Shown here: positions 34,949 to 42,737 of the stretch, one piece after another
Numbering within the stretch: position 1 is the first letter of the stretch
Layout of the letters: the number at the start of each line of letters is the position of its first letter
Source of the DNA: a virus
Length of the DNA stretch: 64,000 nt
IMG/VR virus record: IMGVR_UViG_3300019888_000001
Coordinates: 1 to 64,000 of that record
Direction: 5' to 3' (one strand)
Notes under the pieces: generated by a model
The model's input: the letters and a program-made list of their open reading frames with translations, nothing else
The model's database searches: none
What the model was told of the DNA's origin: nothing
Made by a program: the position numbers and the translations under genes

Positions 34949-35674
34949 ATGAAACACTCATTCAAAACACCCCCTCAGCCTGAAGTTGCGGAACAGGCCG
35001 AGAATACTGAAACAACGCTAGCCCGTCCCCTCCAACCTATGCCGCAATTTAGCGGAGACTGGGATTACAACGATACCCGCAAGCCGCGAATTAACTTGGT
35101 TCACAAGACAAGCGATTCTGAGCTAATTGAAAAGTTCGGAATTGGATCATTCGTCTTCCAGAAAGAAGTAAAGCTAAGCAACGGCAAAGATCCTTTGCTG
35201 GTGACGGCCCTGCGCGCGGGTAAGGACTTCATCCAAAAGCTTCCTTTCGGCGCTCCTGACATGCCGCTCGTGTTCAAAACCAAAGACGAAGTTCTAGCCA
35301 ACGGCGGTTCGTTTAACAAGAAAGACGAGGCCACCCAAAGTTATTACATTCCTAGGGCGCACATTCTGTTTTTGGTAGAAATGCCTGAAAAAACAGATGA
35401 CGAAGACTCGTCCATGTTTCCTTATGAGTTTGAAGGAAAACAATACGGCCTCGCGGTCTTGACGGTCAGTTCCAGTGCGTTCACCGCTACGGCAGTTGAA
35501 CTCGCCACACTATGCAACTTCAACGCAGTGATGCGTAAAGGTATGGAGTATGGTAAACTTGAACTTACCTCAGCGCAGCGTATGTCTCCACGTTACAGTT
35601 GGATAGTCCCGGAAATTCGTTTCAAAAGTGAAAACGACGCGAACTTCGTAAAGTTTATACAAAGTTTGCTTTAA
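34949..35674 (+). CDS. Conserved phage DNA-metabolism protein, unknown
   Basis: 241 residues. Acidic N-terminus, then mixed alpha/beta (DSELIEKFGIGSFVFQKEVKL, PLLVTALRAGKDFIQKLPFG, FPYEFEGKQYGLAVLTVSSSAFTATA). It sits between a RecB-like nuclease and MazG-like proteins, where many phages carry an ssDNA-binding or annealing protein; I cannot confirm an OB fold. The stop overlaps the next gene by one base. Confidence 0.5.
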   Translation: MKHSFKTPPQPEVAEQAENTETTLARPLQPMPQFSGDWDYNDTRKPRINLVHKTSDSELIEKFGIGSFVFQKEVKLSNGKDPLLVTALRAGKDFIQKLPFGAPDMPLVFKTKDEVLANGGSFNKKDEATQSYYIPRAHILFLVEMPEKTDDEDSSMFPYEFEGKQYGLAVLTVSSSAFTATAVELATLCNFNAVMRKGMEYGKLELTSAQRMSPRYSWIVPEIRFKSENDANFVKFIQSLL

Positions 35675-35982
35675 TGGATATAACTCAATTAGCCGCAGAC
35701 CTCGGCATCAAAACCGAAATGGGAAAAGAACTTCTCAAAGAAGCTATCGATCTTGCCGTCGTCCTTGACGGCAAGAACGCTGACTACAGTTCGGCTAACA
35801 TCAGTAAATTCGGGTTGTTTGGAATCGTAGTTCGGCTTAGTGATAAGCTTGAGCGATTAACTAATCTTCTCGATAAAAAAGCGCTCGACTCACCTTGTAA
35901 CGAGCCTATAGAAGATACATGCCGCGACGTAGCCGGATACGGTTTGATCGCTAAAATAGTAGCCAGAAAAGGATGGAGATAA
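35674..35982 (+). CDS. DUF1599 / nucleotide modification-associated domain (MazG-like)
   Basis: 102 residues. KNADYSSANISKFGLFGIVVRLSDKLERL and EPIEDTCRDVAGYGLIA are the hallmark segments of the DUF1599 (Nmad1) family, helical proteins linked to modified nucleotides in phages. Related MazG-like folds hydrolyse (d)NTPs. A second nucleotide-pool protein (DUF5664-type) is at 40309-40665, so this phage may use an altered nucleotide or clear one. Confidence 0.7.
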   Translation: MDITQLAADLGIKTEMGKELLKEAIDLAVVLDGKNADYSSANISKFGLFGIVVRLSDKLERLTNLLDKKALDSPCNEPIEDTCRDVAGYGLIAKIVARKGWR

Positions 35983-35983
35983 T

Positions 35984-36493
35984 ATGCCCGCAAGCCCAAA
36001 TGACCCGCACCCTAACGAATACACGTTTGCAGAAAAACTAGCCGCGGTTAACGCAGGCGTCATGGCACCCGAAGATTTGGGTGTGCTACCCACTCCAGGA
36101 GATGCCTCGGAGGCTACAGCTGGTGGATTAGAAATAAAACCAGCTACACCGGAAGAACTCGCAAAGAAGCCGGAAACAGGCGACTATATAGTGTTTCAGG
36201 CCGCAGTTGTTCCACTAGATTTAAGAGCAACCTGGTCTGAACTTGATGCTAAAGCGACTAATAAAATCTTGCCTTTTACATTTGATAAAGAGGCATGGAA
36301 AGACGCGCACAAACATGAGCATGTAATTCAAGCCAAGTTTCAATGCGGCACAGCTAGCGGAGCGATAGAAGGAAAGTTCTCGGATAAAGTATTAGGTCTG
36401 TGCAATCTATTAGACGCAGCCTCTAAGCAAATACGAGAGTTTTACGCGAATGAAAAAAGCAAGACCGATACCGCAACACCACCGATGGCGTAG
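35984..36493 (+). CDS. Hypothetical protein
   Basis: 169 residues, N-terminal half Pro/Glu/Ala-rich and probably flexible, C-terminal half more ordered (YIVFQAAVVPLDLRATWSEL, VIQAKFQCGTASGAIEGKFSDKVL). No family. It lies within the replication block, one base after the DUF1599 gene stop. Confidence 0.5.
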   Translation: MPASPNDPHPNEYTFAEKLAAVNAGVMAPEDLGVLPTPGDASEATAGGLEIKPATPEELAKKPETGDYIVFQAAVVPLDLRATWSELDAKATNKILPFTFDKEAWKDAHKHEHVIQAKFQCGTASGAIEGKFSDKVLGLCNLLDAASKQIREFYANEKSKTDTATPPMA

Positions 36494-36632
36494 CTGGTTT
36501 ACACCTTCAGTCCTAGCCCAACGAACAGGTATCACTGACTCCAGAGGTCAGATCTATATGGTTCAACCTGACGGAAGTATCAAACGTATAAGTGAAAGAA
36601 AGATTGGACGGAACAAGAAAACCAATGAATAG
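36450..36632 (+). CDS. Small basic protein
   Basis: 60 residues, overlapping the previous gene by 44 nt in another frame. Arg/Lys-rich with IYMVQPDGSIKRISERKIG. The overlap lowers confidence, but the ending reads like a true small phage protein. It directly precedes the structured element at 36638-36732. Confidence 0.4.
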   Translation: MKKARPIPQHHRWRSWFTPSVLAQRTGITDSRGQIYMVQPDGSIKRISERKIGRNKKTNE

Positions 36633-36637
36633 TGAGA

Positions 36638-36732
36638 AAAGATACGTTAAAAATAGAGTCGGAGAAAAACTCCGAACGGGCCTCTTCTCGCCCCAACCAT
36701 GGGGAGCCTTGTTTAACATTTAACGTATCTTT
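36638..36732 (+). ncRNA. Structured RNA element or complex terminator
   Basis: A perfect 14-bp closing stem (AAAGATACGTTAAA / TTTAACGTATCTTT) encloses ~67 nt that hold at least two further hairpins: TCGGAG-AAAAA-CTCCGA and either GGGC/GCCC or CCCC/GGGG with a 6-nt loop. The 3' strand runs into ATTTTT and the ATG of the Endo VII-like gene follows 7 nt later. The multi-branched shape fits a cis-regulatory RNA or a terminator with an elaborate loop. No known riboswitch or ribozyme core was recognised. Confidence 0.5.
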
Positions 36733-36738
36733 ATTTTT

Positions 36739-37185
36739 ATGAAATTTTGTCCTAAATGCAGAAAAACAAAAAGTTTGAAAGCGTTTAATAAAAACCAAAA
36801 AAGATACGACGGCATTCAAGGATGGTGCTCGTCTTGCAGATGTAAAAATTATCAAGAAAGTCCAAAACGAAAAGCGATTATAGCTAAAGCCACTAAATGG
36901 AATTATTCTCACCCCGAACAACGTTTAAAAATAATTAGGAAAAGTAACTGGAAAAGACTTCACGGGCTTACTGAAACTGAATTTTTGAGTTTACTAAAAC
37001 TTCAAAAATCAAAATGTGCTATCTGTAAACAATCATTTCCTAAATTTCCTTCTGTGGATCATAACCATAAAACAGGAAAAATTAGAGGACTACTCTGTGG
37101 AAAACGTAACTCAGGATTAGGATTCTTTAAGGACACAGTTAAATTTCTGCGTAACGCAATTAGATATTTAAATGCAAACGATTAG
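36739..37185 (+). CDS. Recombination endonuclease VII-like nuclease
   Basis: 148 residues. N-terminal zinc knuckles (MKFCPKCRKTKSLKAFNK, WCSSCRCKNY), then CAICKQSFPKFPSVDHNHKTGKIRGLLC, the VDHNHxTGKIRGLLC signature of the Endo VII family. It overlaps the polymerase start by 14 nt and has a structured RNA element just upstream. Either a junction resolvase or a mobile nuclease inserted before the polymerase gene. Confidence 0.85.
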   Translation: MKFCPKCRKTKSLKAFNKNQKRYDGIQGWCSSCRCKNYQESPKRKAIIAKATKWNYSHPEQRLKIIRKSNWKRLHGLTETEFLSLLKLQKSKCAICKQSFPKFPSVDHNHKTGKIRGLLCGKRNSGLGFFKDTVKFLRNAIRYLNAND

Positions 37186-38956
37186 TTTGGACTACGAAAC
37201 TGAATACAGTAAAGACTACTCTATTCGAGACATGGGCGCCTGGGCTTATTGCAACGACCCACGCTTCAACGCATATCTGTTAGCTGTGGCTTGGGAAGAT
37301 GGGCGAACTTGGATAGGGAACCCCAAAGACTTTGACTGGGAATCTATTAACGGGTTAGACTGGGTTGCTGCGAATGCCGGTTTTGAATGGGAAGTAACCG
37401 AACGATTACGTAAAGACGGCGTGGTTCCAGCGCACATTAAACCCCGAAAAATTTATGACGTGCTAGATTTAAGCCGATACCTGGGGTATCCGGGAAATCT
37501 AAACGCCGCATGTCAGTATCTTCTCAACGTAAAAATTGACAAAGGGATGCGAGACCGCGCCAAAAACCAGACCTGGGTCTCAATGTCGCCAGATTTCCAG
37601 GATGCAATGAAGCAATACGCACTTCTGGATGCGGTTCATGAATTATCAATTTGGCAAAAGCACGGGCACAAAATGCCCGAAGATGAGCGCATGCTTTCTC
37701 GACTAACCCGTATCATGTGCCGCCAGGGCGTGCCCATCGATGTGCCGGCTGTAGATGACGCCATTTCAAAACTCGAAGCGTATCTCGCCGACATACGAAG
37801 CCGAATTCCTTGGACCACTGATCCCACGATTCCGGTTATGTCACCGAAGGCGATGGCTAAAGAATGCCTTAAAAAAGGAGTGGCTCCGCCTACGTCGATG
37901 GCCAAAGACTCCGAGGCCTTTGCTGCATGGTTGAAAGAGCATGGTGATATGTTTCCATTCGCGGTAGCGATAGGCCAATATCGGAGTGCTAACAATCTTT
38001 TGAAAAAACTCCAGACCATGAAGCGGCGAACGCGACTGGATGGAGTTATGCCTTTTGGTTTGAAATATTTCGGAGGTCACACTGGCAGGGACTCAGGAGA
38101 TTCAGGATTCAATGTTCAAAATTTACACCGCGAGCCCTACACCTGCACGCCCACTAAAGGGGAGCATTTTAAGATCGATCTGCGCGGCATGATCGCCGCG
38201 CCAACAGGAAAACTACTTTTAATTGCAGACGAAGTGGCTATTGAGCCATGCGTATTGGCGGTTCTATCCGAAGATAAAGAACTTCTGAAGCGCTTATCAA
38301 CCGGCGAAGACGTTTACGAAGCGTGGGCCCGGCTTACGAAAGGTTACGCTGACCCAAGACCGCTAAATGATGTGGATCCCCGGATGCGACGGCTTTGTAA
38401 AGTAGAGCAATTGGGGTTATCGTACGGGGCCGGCGTGGAGAAATGTATCAAGATAGCCAAAATGTGGGCTGGCATTGATTTAACGTATCAACAAGCCCAG
38501 CTTCAGGTGGCTAAATTTAGAGAGCGACCGTTCATCCCTAGATTTTGGCAGAAGCTCGAAAGCCTGATGACACGAAGCGCTGGAGAAGATTTTCAATTCG
38601 AGCTGCCGAGTGGAAGAATAATGAATTACCGAAAAGTCCAAACAGTTAATGGACTTAGCGCGGAGATACCTAAATTAGGGCAAATGCTTCGTTGTCGTTT
38701 TTGGGGTGGAGCAATTTGTGAAAATATTATCCAAAGCGTTGGCCGTGATGTATTTATGCATCATATTTTAGAACTCCAAAAAAAAGGTATAAATATAATT
38801 TGTAGAATTCATGATGAGGTTCTGTGTTTAGTTGATGAAGATAAAGCCGAGGAAAGCTTAAAACTAGCCTTACAGATAATGTCTACCCCACCGCCCTGGT
38901 TAACAAATCTTCCTATTCGGGCTGCCGGACATCTTTCCCAAAAATATTGTAAATGA
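37172..38956 (+). CDS. DNA polymerase, family A, with 3'-5' exonuclease
   Basis: 594 residues, short for the family. Exonuclease domain: SLDYETEYSKDYS (Exo I, residues 5-17), ANAGFEWEV (67-75) and YALLDAVHEL (about 149-158). Polymerase motif A is IADEVAIEPCVLAVL (353 Asp) in place of the usual DYSQIELRVLA; motif B RRLCKVEQLGLSYG (Lys410, Tyr418); motif C ICRIHDEVL. It is the replicative polymerase candidate and acts with the primase, helicase and ligase of this window. The odd motif A keeps the catalytic Asp and the Glu but has lost the Tyr/Gln pair. Confidence 0.9.
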   Translation: MQTISLDYETEYSKDYSIRDMGAWAYCNDPRFNAYLLAVAWEDGRTWIGNPKDFDWESINGLDWVAANAGFEWEVTERLRKDGVVPAHIKPRKIYDVLDLSRYLGYPGNLNAACQYLLNVKIDKGMRDRAKNQTWVSMSPDFQDAMKQYALLDAVHELSIWQKHGHKMPEDERMLSRLTRIMCRQGVPIDVPAVDDAISKLEAYLADIRSRIPWTTDPTIPVMSPKAMAKECLKKGVAPPTSMAKDSEAFAAWLKEHGDMFPFAVAIGQYRSANNLLKKLQTMKRRTRLDGVMPFGLKYFGGHTGRDSGDSGFNVQNLHREPYTCTPTKGEHFKIDLRGMIAAPTGKLLLIADEVAIEPCVLAVLSEDKELLKRLSTGEDVYEAWARLTKGYADPRPLNDVDPRMRRLCKVEQLGLSYGAGVEKCIKIAKMWAGIDLTYQQAQLQVAKFRERPFIPRFWQKLESLMTRSAGEDFQFELPSGRIMNYRKVQTVNGLSAEIPKLGQMLRCRFWGGAICENIIQSVGRDVFMHHILELQKKGINIICRIHDEVLCLVDEDKAEESLKLALQIMSTPPPWLTNLPIRAAGHLSQKYCK

Positions 38957-39041
38957 GAGCCTCACGTAGATCGTATCTAAGCCCAGGACAGATAAGCGAA
39001 AAGTGGCTTATATTATACGTGCTTAAGACTACAGTTAATCC

Positions 39042-39872
39042 GTGGATATACAAACTAAACCTACACAATCAGAGTTAATTGCTTGGGCAGCCGGCTTTTT
39101 TGACGGAGAAGGATGCTGGAATGCGGACTTTGATAAAAAAACTGGTAGAGCTAGGCTAAAGGCTAAAGTGACAGTCTGCGATAAAGACTATGTTTTTAAA
39201 CTCCAAACCATTGTAGGGGGGAGTGTATACGGCCCTCTAAAACCTTCGGGTTTTGGTAAACTGCCGCGCTGGCAGTGGGGCTACTCAAACTCTCTAGATA
39301 CAATTGCGCTATTTTTGGCGTTTAAACCTTTCTTAGGAAAAAGACGAACTAGTCGTTTTGAAGAGCTTTTTAAAAAATGGGCTGTTCCATTTGGACCAGC
39401 ATACGATAAGCTGAAGCGATATGAATGGTACGATATTCGTATGGCCGATCCCAAAAAGTATGAAGATGCCCGGCGGTTAGCCAAAAAGTATGGAGTGACA
39501 GACCAAGTTATTTCGCAGATACTTAACTCCAGACTTATGACTTGTTATATTTCTGGAAAAATGCGAGGCCTAAAAGACTTCGGATTTCCGGCATTCCGTA
39601 AAGCTGCGGCAGCTTTACGGACTAAAAATTGGCCCGTAGTATCTCCTGCAGAATTAGATTTAGGAGATAATATTAATATACAGAACGTATCAAGTTTGAA
39701 TATAGCAAAAATTTTCCAGCGCGATTTTGCTGCTTTGAAAAAATGCCATGTAGTGGCTCTTCTTCCAAATTATACGACTTCTGAAGGAGCACACTATGAA
39801 AAAAAGATAGCTGAAAAATATGGCCTTAAGATTTTACCAATCGAGAAAATAGAGCGACTTCCAATACGATAA
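39042..39872 (+). CDS. LAGLIDADG endonuclease fused to a DUF4406-like domain
   Basis: 276 residues from GTG. Residues 12-125 are a LAGLIDADG domain (LIAWAAGFFDGEGCWNADF). Residues ~143-164 read as a helix-turn-helix (ARRLAKKYGVTDQVISQILN). From Met166 the protein is MTCYISGKMRGLKDFGFPAF through HVVALLPNYTTSEGAHYEKKIAEKYG, the DUF4406 (nucleoside deoxyribosyltransferase-like) family. The internal ATG at 39537 could start the 111-residue DUF4406 protein on its own. The fusion suggests the nuclease invaded the 5' side of a nucleotide-metabolism gene in frame. Confidence 0.8.
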   Translation: MDIQTKPTQSELIAWAAGFFDGEGCWNADFDKKTGRARLKAKVTVCDKDYVFKLQTIVGGSVYGPLKPSGFGKLPRWQWGYSNSLDTIALFLAFKPFLGKRRTSRFEELFKKWAVPFGPAYDKLKRYEWYDIRMADPKKYEDARRLAKKYGVTDQVISQILNSRLMTCYISGKMRGLKDFGFPAFRKAAAALRTKNWPVVSPAELDLGDNINIQNVSSLNIAKIFQRDFAALKKCHVVALLPNYTTSEGAHYEKKIAEKYGLKILPIEKIERLPIR

Positions 39873-40051
39873 TGAAAACAAAATACAGGTTTGTGGAATC
39901 GAAAAAGGCGTATACCGAGCAGTGTTACTATTATACCGAGAAAAAAAGTTTTTGGGCACTTGGACACGCGTCCATGACAGTTGGGCCATGGATAAAGCAG
40001 AAGGGTGGAAAAAGTATACATCAATTATTACCAATACATTTAAGAATGTAA
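39872..40051 (+). CDS. Possible small protein overlapping the next gene
   Basis: 59 residues, MKTKYRFVESKKAYTEQCYYY. It starts in a TAATG overlap with the fused nuclease gene, which supports translation, but 130 nt are shared with a more family-like reading frame at 39922-40140. Either two real overlapping genes or one gene split by a frameshift. Confidence 0.35.
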   Translation: MKTKYRFVESKKAYTEQCYYYTEKKSFWALGHASMTVGPWIKQKGGKSIHQLLPIHLRM

Positions 40052-40140
40052 ACACCGTGCTGCATGAAGTTCCAGATAAACTACGTGATATTCAAGAAGT
40101 GAAGGCATGGTTAAAACTAACCGATGACACCCAACTCTAA
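39922..40140 (+). CDS. Small protein of the 'AWL' family
   Basis: 72 residues from GTG; an ATG at 39988 gives 50 residues. The end, TVLHEVPDKLRDIQEVKAWLKLTDDT, resembles CAEVPAELYPDKELTAAWLNINNGT in the protein at 41160-41360, and KKAMLAWIRLTHD at 40124-40312. These short proteins form a local paralogous family of unknown function. Confidence 0.5.
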   Translation: MLLLYREKKFLGTWTRVHDSWAMDKAEGWKKYTSIITNTFKNVNTVLHEVPDKLRDIQEVKAWLKLTDDTQL

Positions 40141-40312
40141 AGCTAAATTAACATCTGCGATGTTAGATGCGATTTCATATAAGTTCCGTTTTCCCTATTT
40201 GGTTGAATACATAAAACTTTGTGCCCCGAAAGAAATACAAAAAGACAAGAAAGCAATGCTCGCATGGATACGTTTGACACACGATTTACCGGTTACTATG
40301 GAGGATATGTGA
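40124..40312 (+). CDS. Small protein of the 'AWL' family
   Basis: 62 residues, helical, ending KDKKAMLAWIRLTHDLPVTMEDM. It overlaps the previous gene by 17 nt and the next by GTGA. Same local family as 39922-40140 and 41160-41360. Confidence 0.5.
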   Translation: MTPNSKAKLTSAMLDAISYKFRFPYLVEYIKLCAPKEIQKDKKAMLAWIRLTHDLPVTMEDM

Positions 40313-40665
40313 ACAAACCTGTCACATATAATGAGGATGCATTGCAGAATACAAACCCTAAAGATAAAATAGGAGAAACCAAACCGTCACTTGCGCTAGT
40401 GCCAACCAGCCTTCTCGTGCCACTTTCCGAAGTTATGAAACTTGGCGCAAAGAAATATGGCGCGTGGAACTGGCGTAATACCAATCCGAAAGCAATGGTT
40501 TATTACAATGCAATGCTTCGACATATACATGCTGCTCTAGATCGCGAGGATACTGATCCAGAGAGTAGGCAATCTCATTTAGCTCATGTAAGTGCATGCT
40601 GTTTAATCTTGCTAGATTCAGCAAAATGTGGTAATTTAATAGATGATCGACCGCCAAAAAATTAG
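40309..40665 (+). CDS. DUF5664-type dATP/dGTP diphosphohydrolase-like protein
   Basis: 118 residues from the GTG that overlaps the previous stop. TNPKDKIGETKPSLALVPTSLL, MKLGAKKYGAWNWRN, MLRHIHAALDREDTDPESRQSHLAHVSACC and LIDDRP are the ordered motifs of this MazG-like family, which hydrolyses dATP or dGTP and is linked to base-modified phage genomes. It ends LIDDRPPKN; a second DNA copy of LIDDRP plus stop follows the LAGLIDADG gene downstream (41143-41163), indicating that the 3' end was displaced by the nuclease. Confidence 0.8.
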   Translation: MNKPVTYNEDALQNTNPKDKIGETKPSLALVPTSLLVPLSEVMKLGAKKYGAWNWRNTNPKAMVYYNAMLRHIHAALDREDTDPESRQSHLAHVSACCLILLDSAKCGNLIDDRPPKN

Positions 40666-41149
40666 TCACTTTTCTCTTTCTTATATCGCAGGATTGTTTG
40701 ATGGAGAAGGATATTTAGGCATATCCCGAGATAAGAAAATTCATTCAAAACGAGGGTTACTGTTTAGAGTATACGGAGGATTAAGAATCAGAGAAAAATT
40801 CATTGTGAAAGCTTTTGCTAAACGATTCGGCGGGACTGTGTGCAAGCGAATAGCACAGAACCCAAACTGGGCTGATACATATGTATGGCAAATTTATGGG
40901 TGCGATCTCGAAAAATTTCTTAAAACTGTTGCGTCATATTTGATTCTCAAACAACCTCAAGCCCGAATTATCTTGCGGTGCAGACAGCTAACGAAAACCA
41001 ATACTCATACTAGAATAATGCCAAAGTGTAAATATATAGCTTACCAAAATCTAACCAAACAAATTAATAAGTTGAACTTCCGAGGAAAGAAAACCAACCA
41101 AAAAAAATCCGAAGGCTCCTTGAGCCGAAACAACACAAAACCCTTATAG
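40643..41149 (+). CDS. LAGLIDADG homing-type endonuclease
   Basis: 168 residues, starting inside the last codons of the DUF5664-type gene. LSYIAGLFDGEGYLGISRD is the LAGLIDADG helix; the following VYGGLRIREKFIVKAFAKRFGG and WQIYGCDLEKFL belong to the fold. The basic C-terminal tail is Lys/Asn-rich. It separates the DUF5664 gene from a remnant of that gene's original end. Confidence 0.88.
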   Translation: MIDRQKISHFSLSYIAGLFDGEGYLGISRDKKIHSKRGLLFRVYGGLRIREKFIVKAFAKRFGGTVCKRIAQNPNWADTYVWQIYGCDLEKFLKTVASYLILKQPQARIILRCRQLTKTNTHTRIMPKCKYIAYQNLTKQINKLNFRGKKTNQKKSEGSLSRNNTKPL

Positions 41150-41163
41150 ACGACAGACCGTGA
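41143..41163 (+). pseudogene. Displaced 3' end of the DUF5664-type gene
   Basis: CTT ATA GAC GAC AGA CCG TGA encodes LIDDRP-stop, identical to residues LIDDRP at the end of the DUF5664-type protein (TTA ATA GAT GAT CGA CCG), with five differences all synonymous. The TGA overlaps the GTG of the next gene, the same GTGA junction used elsewhere here, so this is probably the original end of the gene. Confidence 0.6.
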
Positions 41164-41360
41164 ATATGCGAACTGTGTATAAATACACAAAAATTTTTAG
41201 TGAGCTGTGGTGCGCAGAAGTGCCCGCCGAACTGTACCCTGATAAGGAACTTACTGCTGCATGGCTAAACATTAACAATGGAACCATGATGCGAGCTTCA
41301 GAGTTACACTGGCGTACTCCATATTGGAATCTGCCTACAAATACGACAGGACCAAGATGA
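41160..41360 (+). CDS. Small protein of the 'AWL' family
   Basis: 66 residues from GTG (or 64 from the ATG two codons later). YTKIFSELWCAEVPAELYPDKELTAAWLNINNG resembles the 39922-40140 protein. Its GTG overlaps the remnant stop of the DUF5664 gene, and its stop overlaps the next start as ATGA. Confidence 0.5.
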   Translation: MNMRTVYKYTKIFSELWCAEVPAELYPDKELTAAWLNINNGTMMRASELHWRTPYWNLPTNTTGPR

Positions 41361-41614
41361 CCAGAGAAACCATTTTTATAATACTGGCGATTTTTACAGG
41401 ACTCTGGACGTTTATCGGAACCCTAAGGTGGTATTGGCGGATAACGACACCAGGGGAGGGATTAGATAACTATAACTATAATAACCGGCAAATAAGGTAT
41501 CTGATGTTTCTGCACGGGCCCGTAGTTTGGTGTTATGACCTTCATTGCGCGTTATTCACCTGGCTTGGCCGCGAAACCAAATTCGAGAAAGCTTACCGGA
41601 AGATACGCGAATGA
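41357..41614 (+). CDS. Membrane protein, unknown
   Basis: 85 residues: an N-terminal membrane helix (IFIILAIFTGLWTFIGTL) and a second weaker one (YLMFLHGPVVWCYDLHCALF). Coupled by ATGA on both sides. Confidence 0.5.
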   Translation: MTRETIFIILAIFTGLWTFIGTLRWYWRITTPGEGLDNYNYNNRQIRYLMFLHGPVVWCYDLHCALFTWLGRETKFEKAYRKIRE

Positions 41615-41838
41615 AAGCCGTAATGTATGGTGAAGAATCGGTTTACTTGGGCGGCTATGAACGAGTTATGTATCGAACAGGAATTCCTGATGAATTGTAT
41701 CCTGATATTGAATGGATAGATCCAGATTATATATCTCATCAGCTGGCATACCGTCCCGTAAACGTTAAGCCGACCAAAAACCCGAAGGCTTGCCGCGCTC
41801 CTTGGAATGAGCTTTCGGACAGCATCTGCGATTTTTGA
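41611..41838 (+). CDS. Small protein, unknown
   Basis: 75 residues. RTGIPDELYPDIEWIDPDYI recalls the EVPAELYPDKEL stretch of the 41160 gene, so it may be a distant member of the same local family. No other motif. Confidence 0.45.
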   Translation: MKAVMYGEESVYLGGYERVMYRTGIPDELYPDIEWIDPDYISHQLAYRPVNVKPTKNPKACRAPWNELSDSICDF

Positions 41839-41885
41839 TCGGCTAAGTAACAGTATAATTAAATAAATAACTTGTAAAGGTCCAC

Positions 41886-42737
41886 ATGGACACCGCCCAC
41901 ACACAGTTTGATTTTACCTCCTGCCCTAAAAGTGGGCAAGGTTGTCATAAATGGTTGTTTTATATTTCGTGTAAAGCAGTTGATGAAGGCCTAACAGATG
42001 AAGAAGCAGAACCTTTGATTCGCAAAGCAATGACGCGCGCACCAACACCGCCGAGTGAGATCATGGACGCGCTACGAAGTGCGCGCAGGGAAGAAAGAGT
42101 GCCGTCGATGGTGTGGAACCCGAGGAACGAAACCGCGATTAAGGAAATCGTGGGCAAAGACTTGTTGCCGGGGTTGAACAAATACCAAAACTTCGAGCCG
42201 CTATCCAGACTACCCCAACCGGAAATGTGGATAGACCAGTTATTTCCGGGAAATCCTTTATTATGTATCGGGAAAACCAGTTCATTATTCCGAACAAAAC
42301 CAAGAGAAGAATGGCGCGGGTTGGAAAAATTCAATTCATTGATCGTTCCAAGTCCTATGACCGCGGTAAAAGGAAGAACAAAAGCAGGAACTTTATCAGA
42401 GCACTCGTTAGACAATACCGGGCCGCGGCGCTATCTAATTCTCGAATTCGATCAGGGGCCTGAACTAGACCAGCTAAAGTTAATATTTCATCTTGCCGAT
42501 TATGGCCCACTTGTGCTAATATGCCGATCAGGGGGAAAAAGTTTGCATGCGTGGTTTAGAGCAAAAGACGAAGAAGATTTAAAACTCATAACGTTTATGC
42601 AATACGGGGTAAGCCTTGGCGCCGATCCGCGAACTTGGCTGGCCAGTCAGTTCGTTAGGCTCCCTGACGGAACTCGGTTTGAAAACAAAAACCCCCAATC
42701 TGTAATTTACTACGACCCAGAACAACTTCCACAATGA
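41886..42737 (+). CDS. Primase, PrimPol (AEP)-like
   Basis: 283 residues. RRYLILEFDQGPELDQL carries the acidic E187/D189 pair of the archaeo-eukaryotic primase fold, and LVLICRSGGKSLHAWFRAK (215-224) the conserved SGGKSxHxW element with the catalytic His; FVRLPDGTRFENKNPQSVIYY closes the domain. The N-terminal third is a helical domain with CPKSGQGCHKWL. It is coupled to the D5 helicase downstream, so the pair makes a primase-helicase. TATAAT lies 26 nt upstream and AAAGG gives a normal ribosome-binding site. Confidence 0.75.
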   Translation: MDTAHTQFDFTSCPKSGQGCHKWLFYISCKAVDEGLTDEEAEPLIRKAMTRAPTPPSEIMDALRSARREERVPSMVWNPRNETAIKEIVGKDLLPGLNKYQNFEPLSRLPQPEMWIDQLFPGNPLLCIGKTSSLFRTKPREEWRGLEKFNSLIVPSPMTAVKGRTKAGTLSEHSLDNTGPRRYLILEFDQGPELDQLKLIFHLADYGPLVLICRSGGKSLHAWFRAKDEEDLKLITFMQYGVSLGADPRTWLASQFVRLPDGTRFENKNPQSVIYYDPEQLPQ

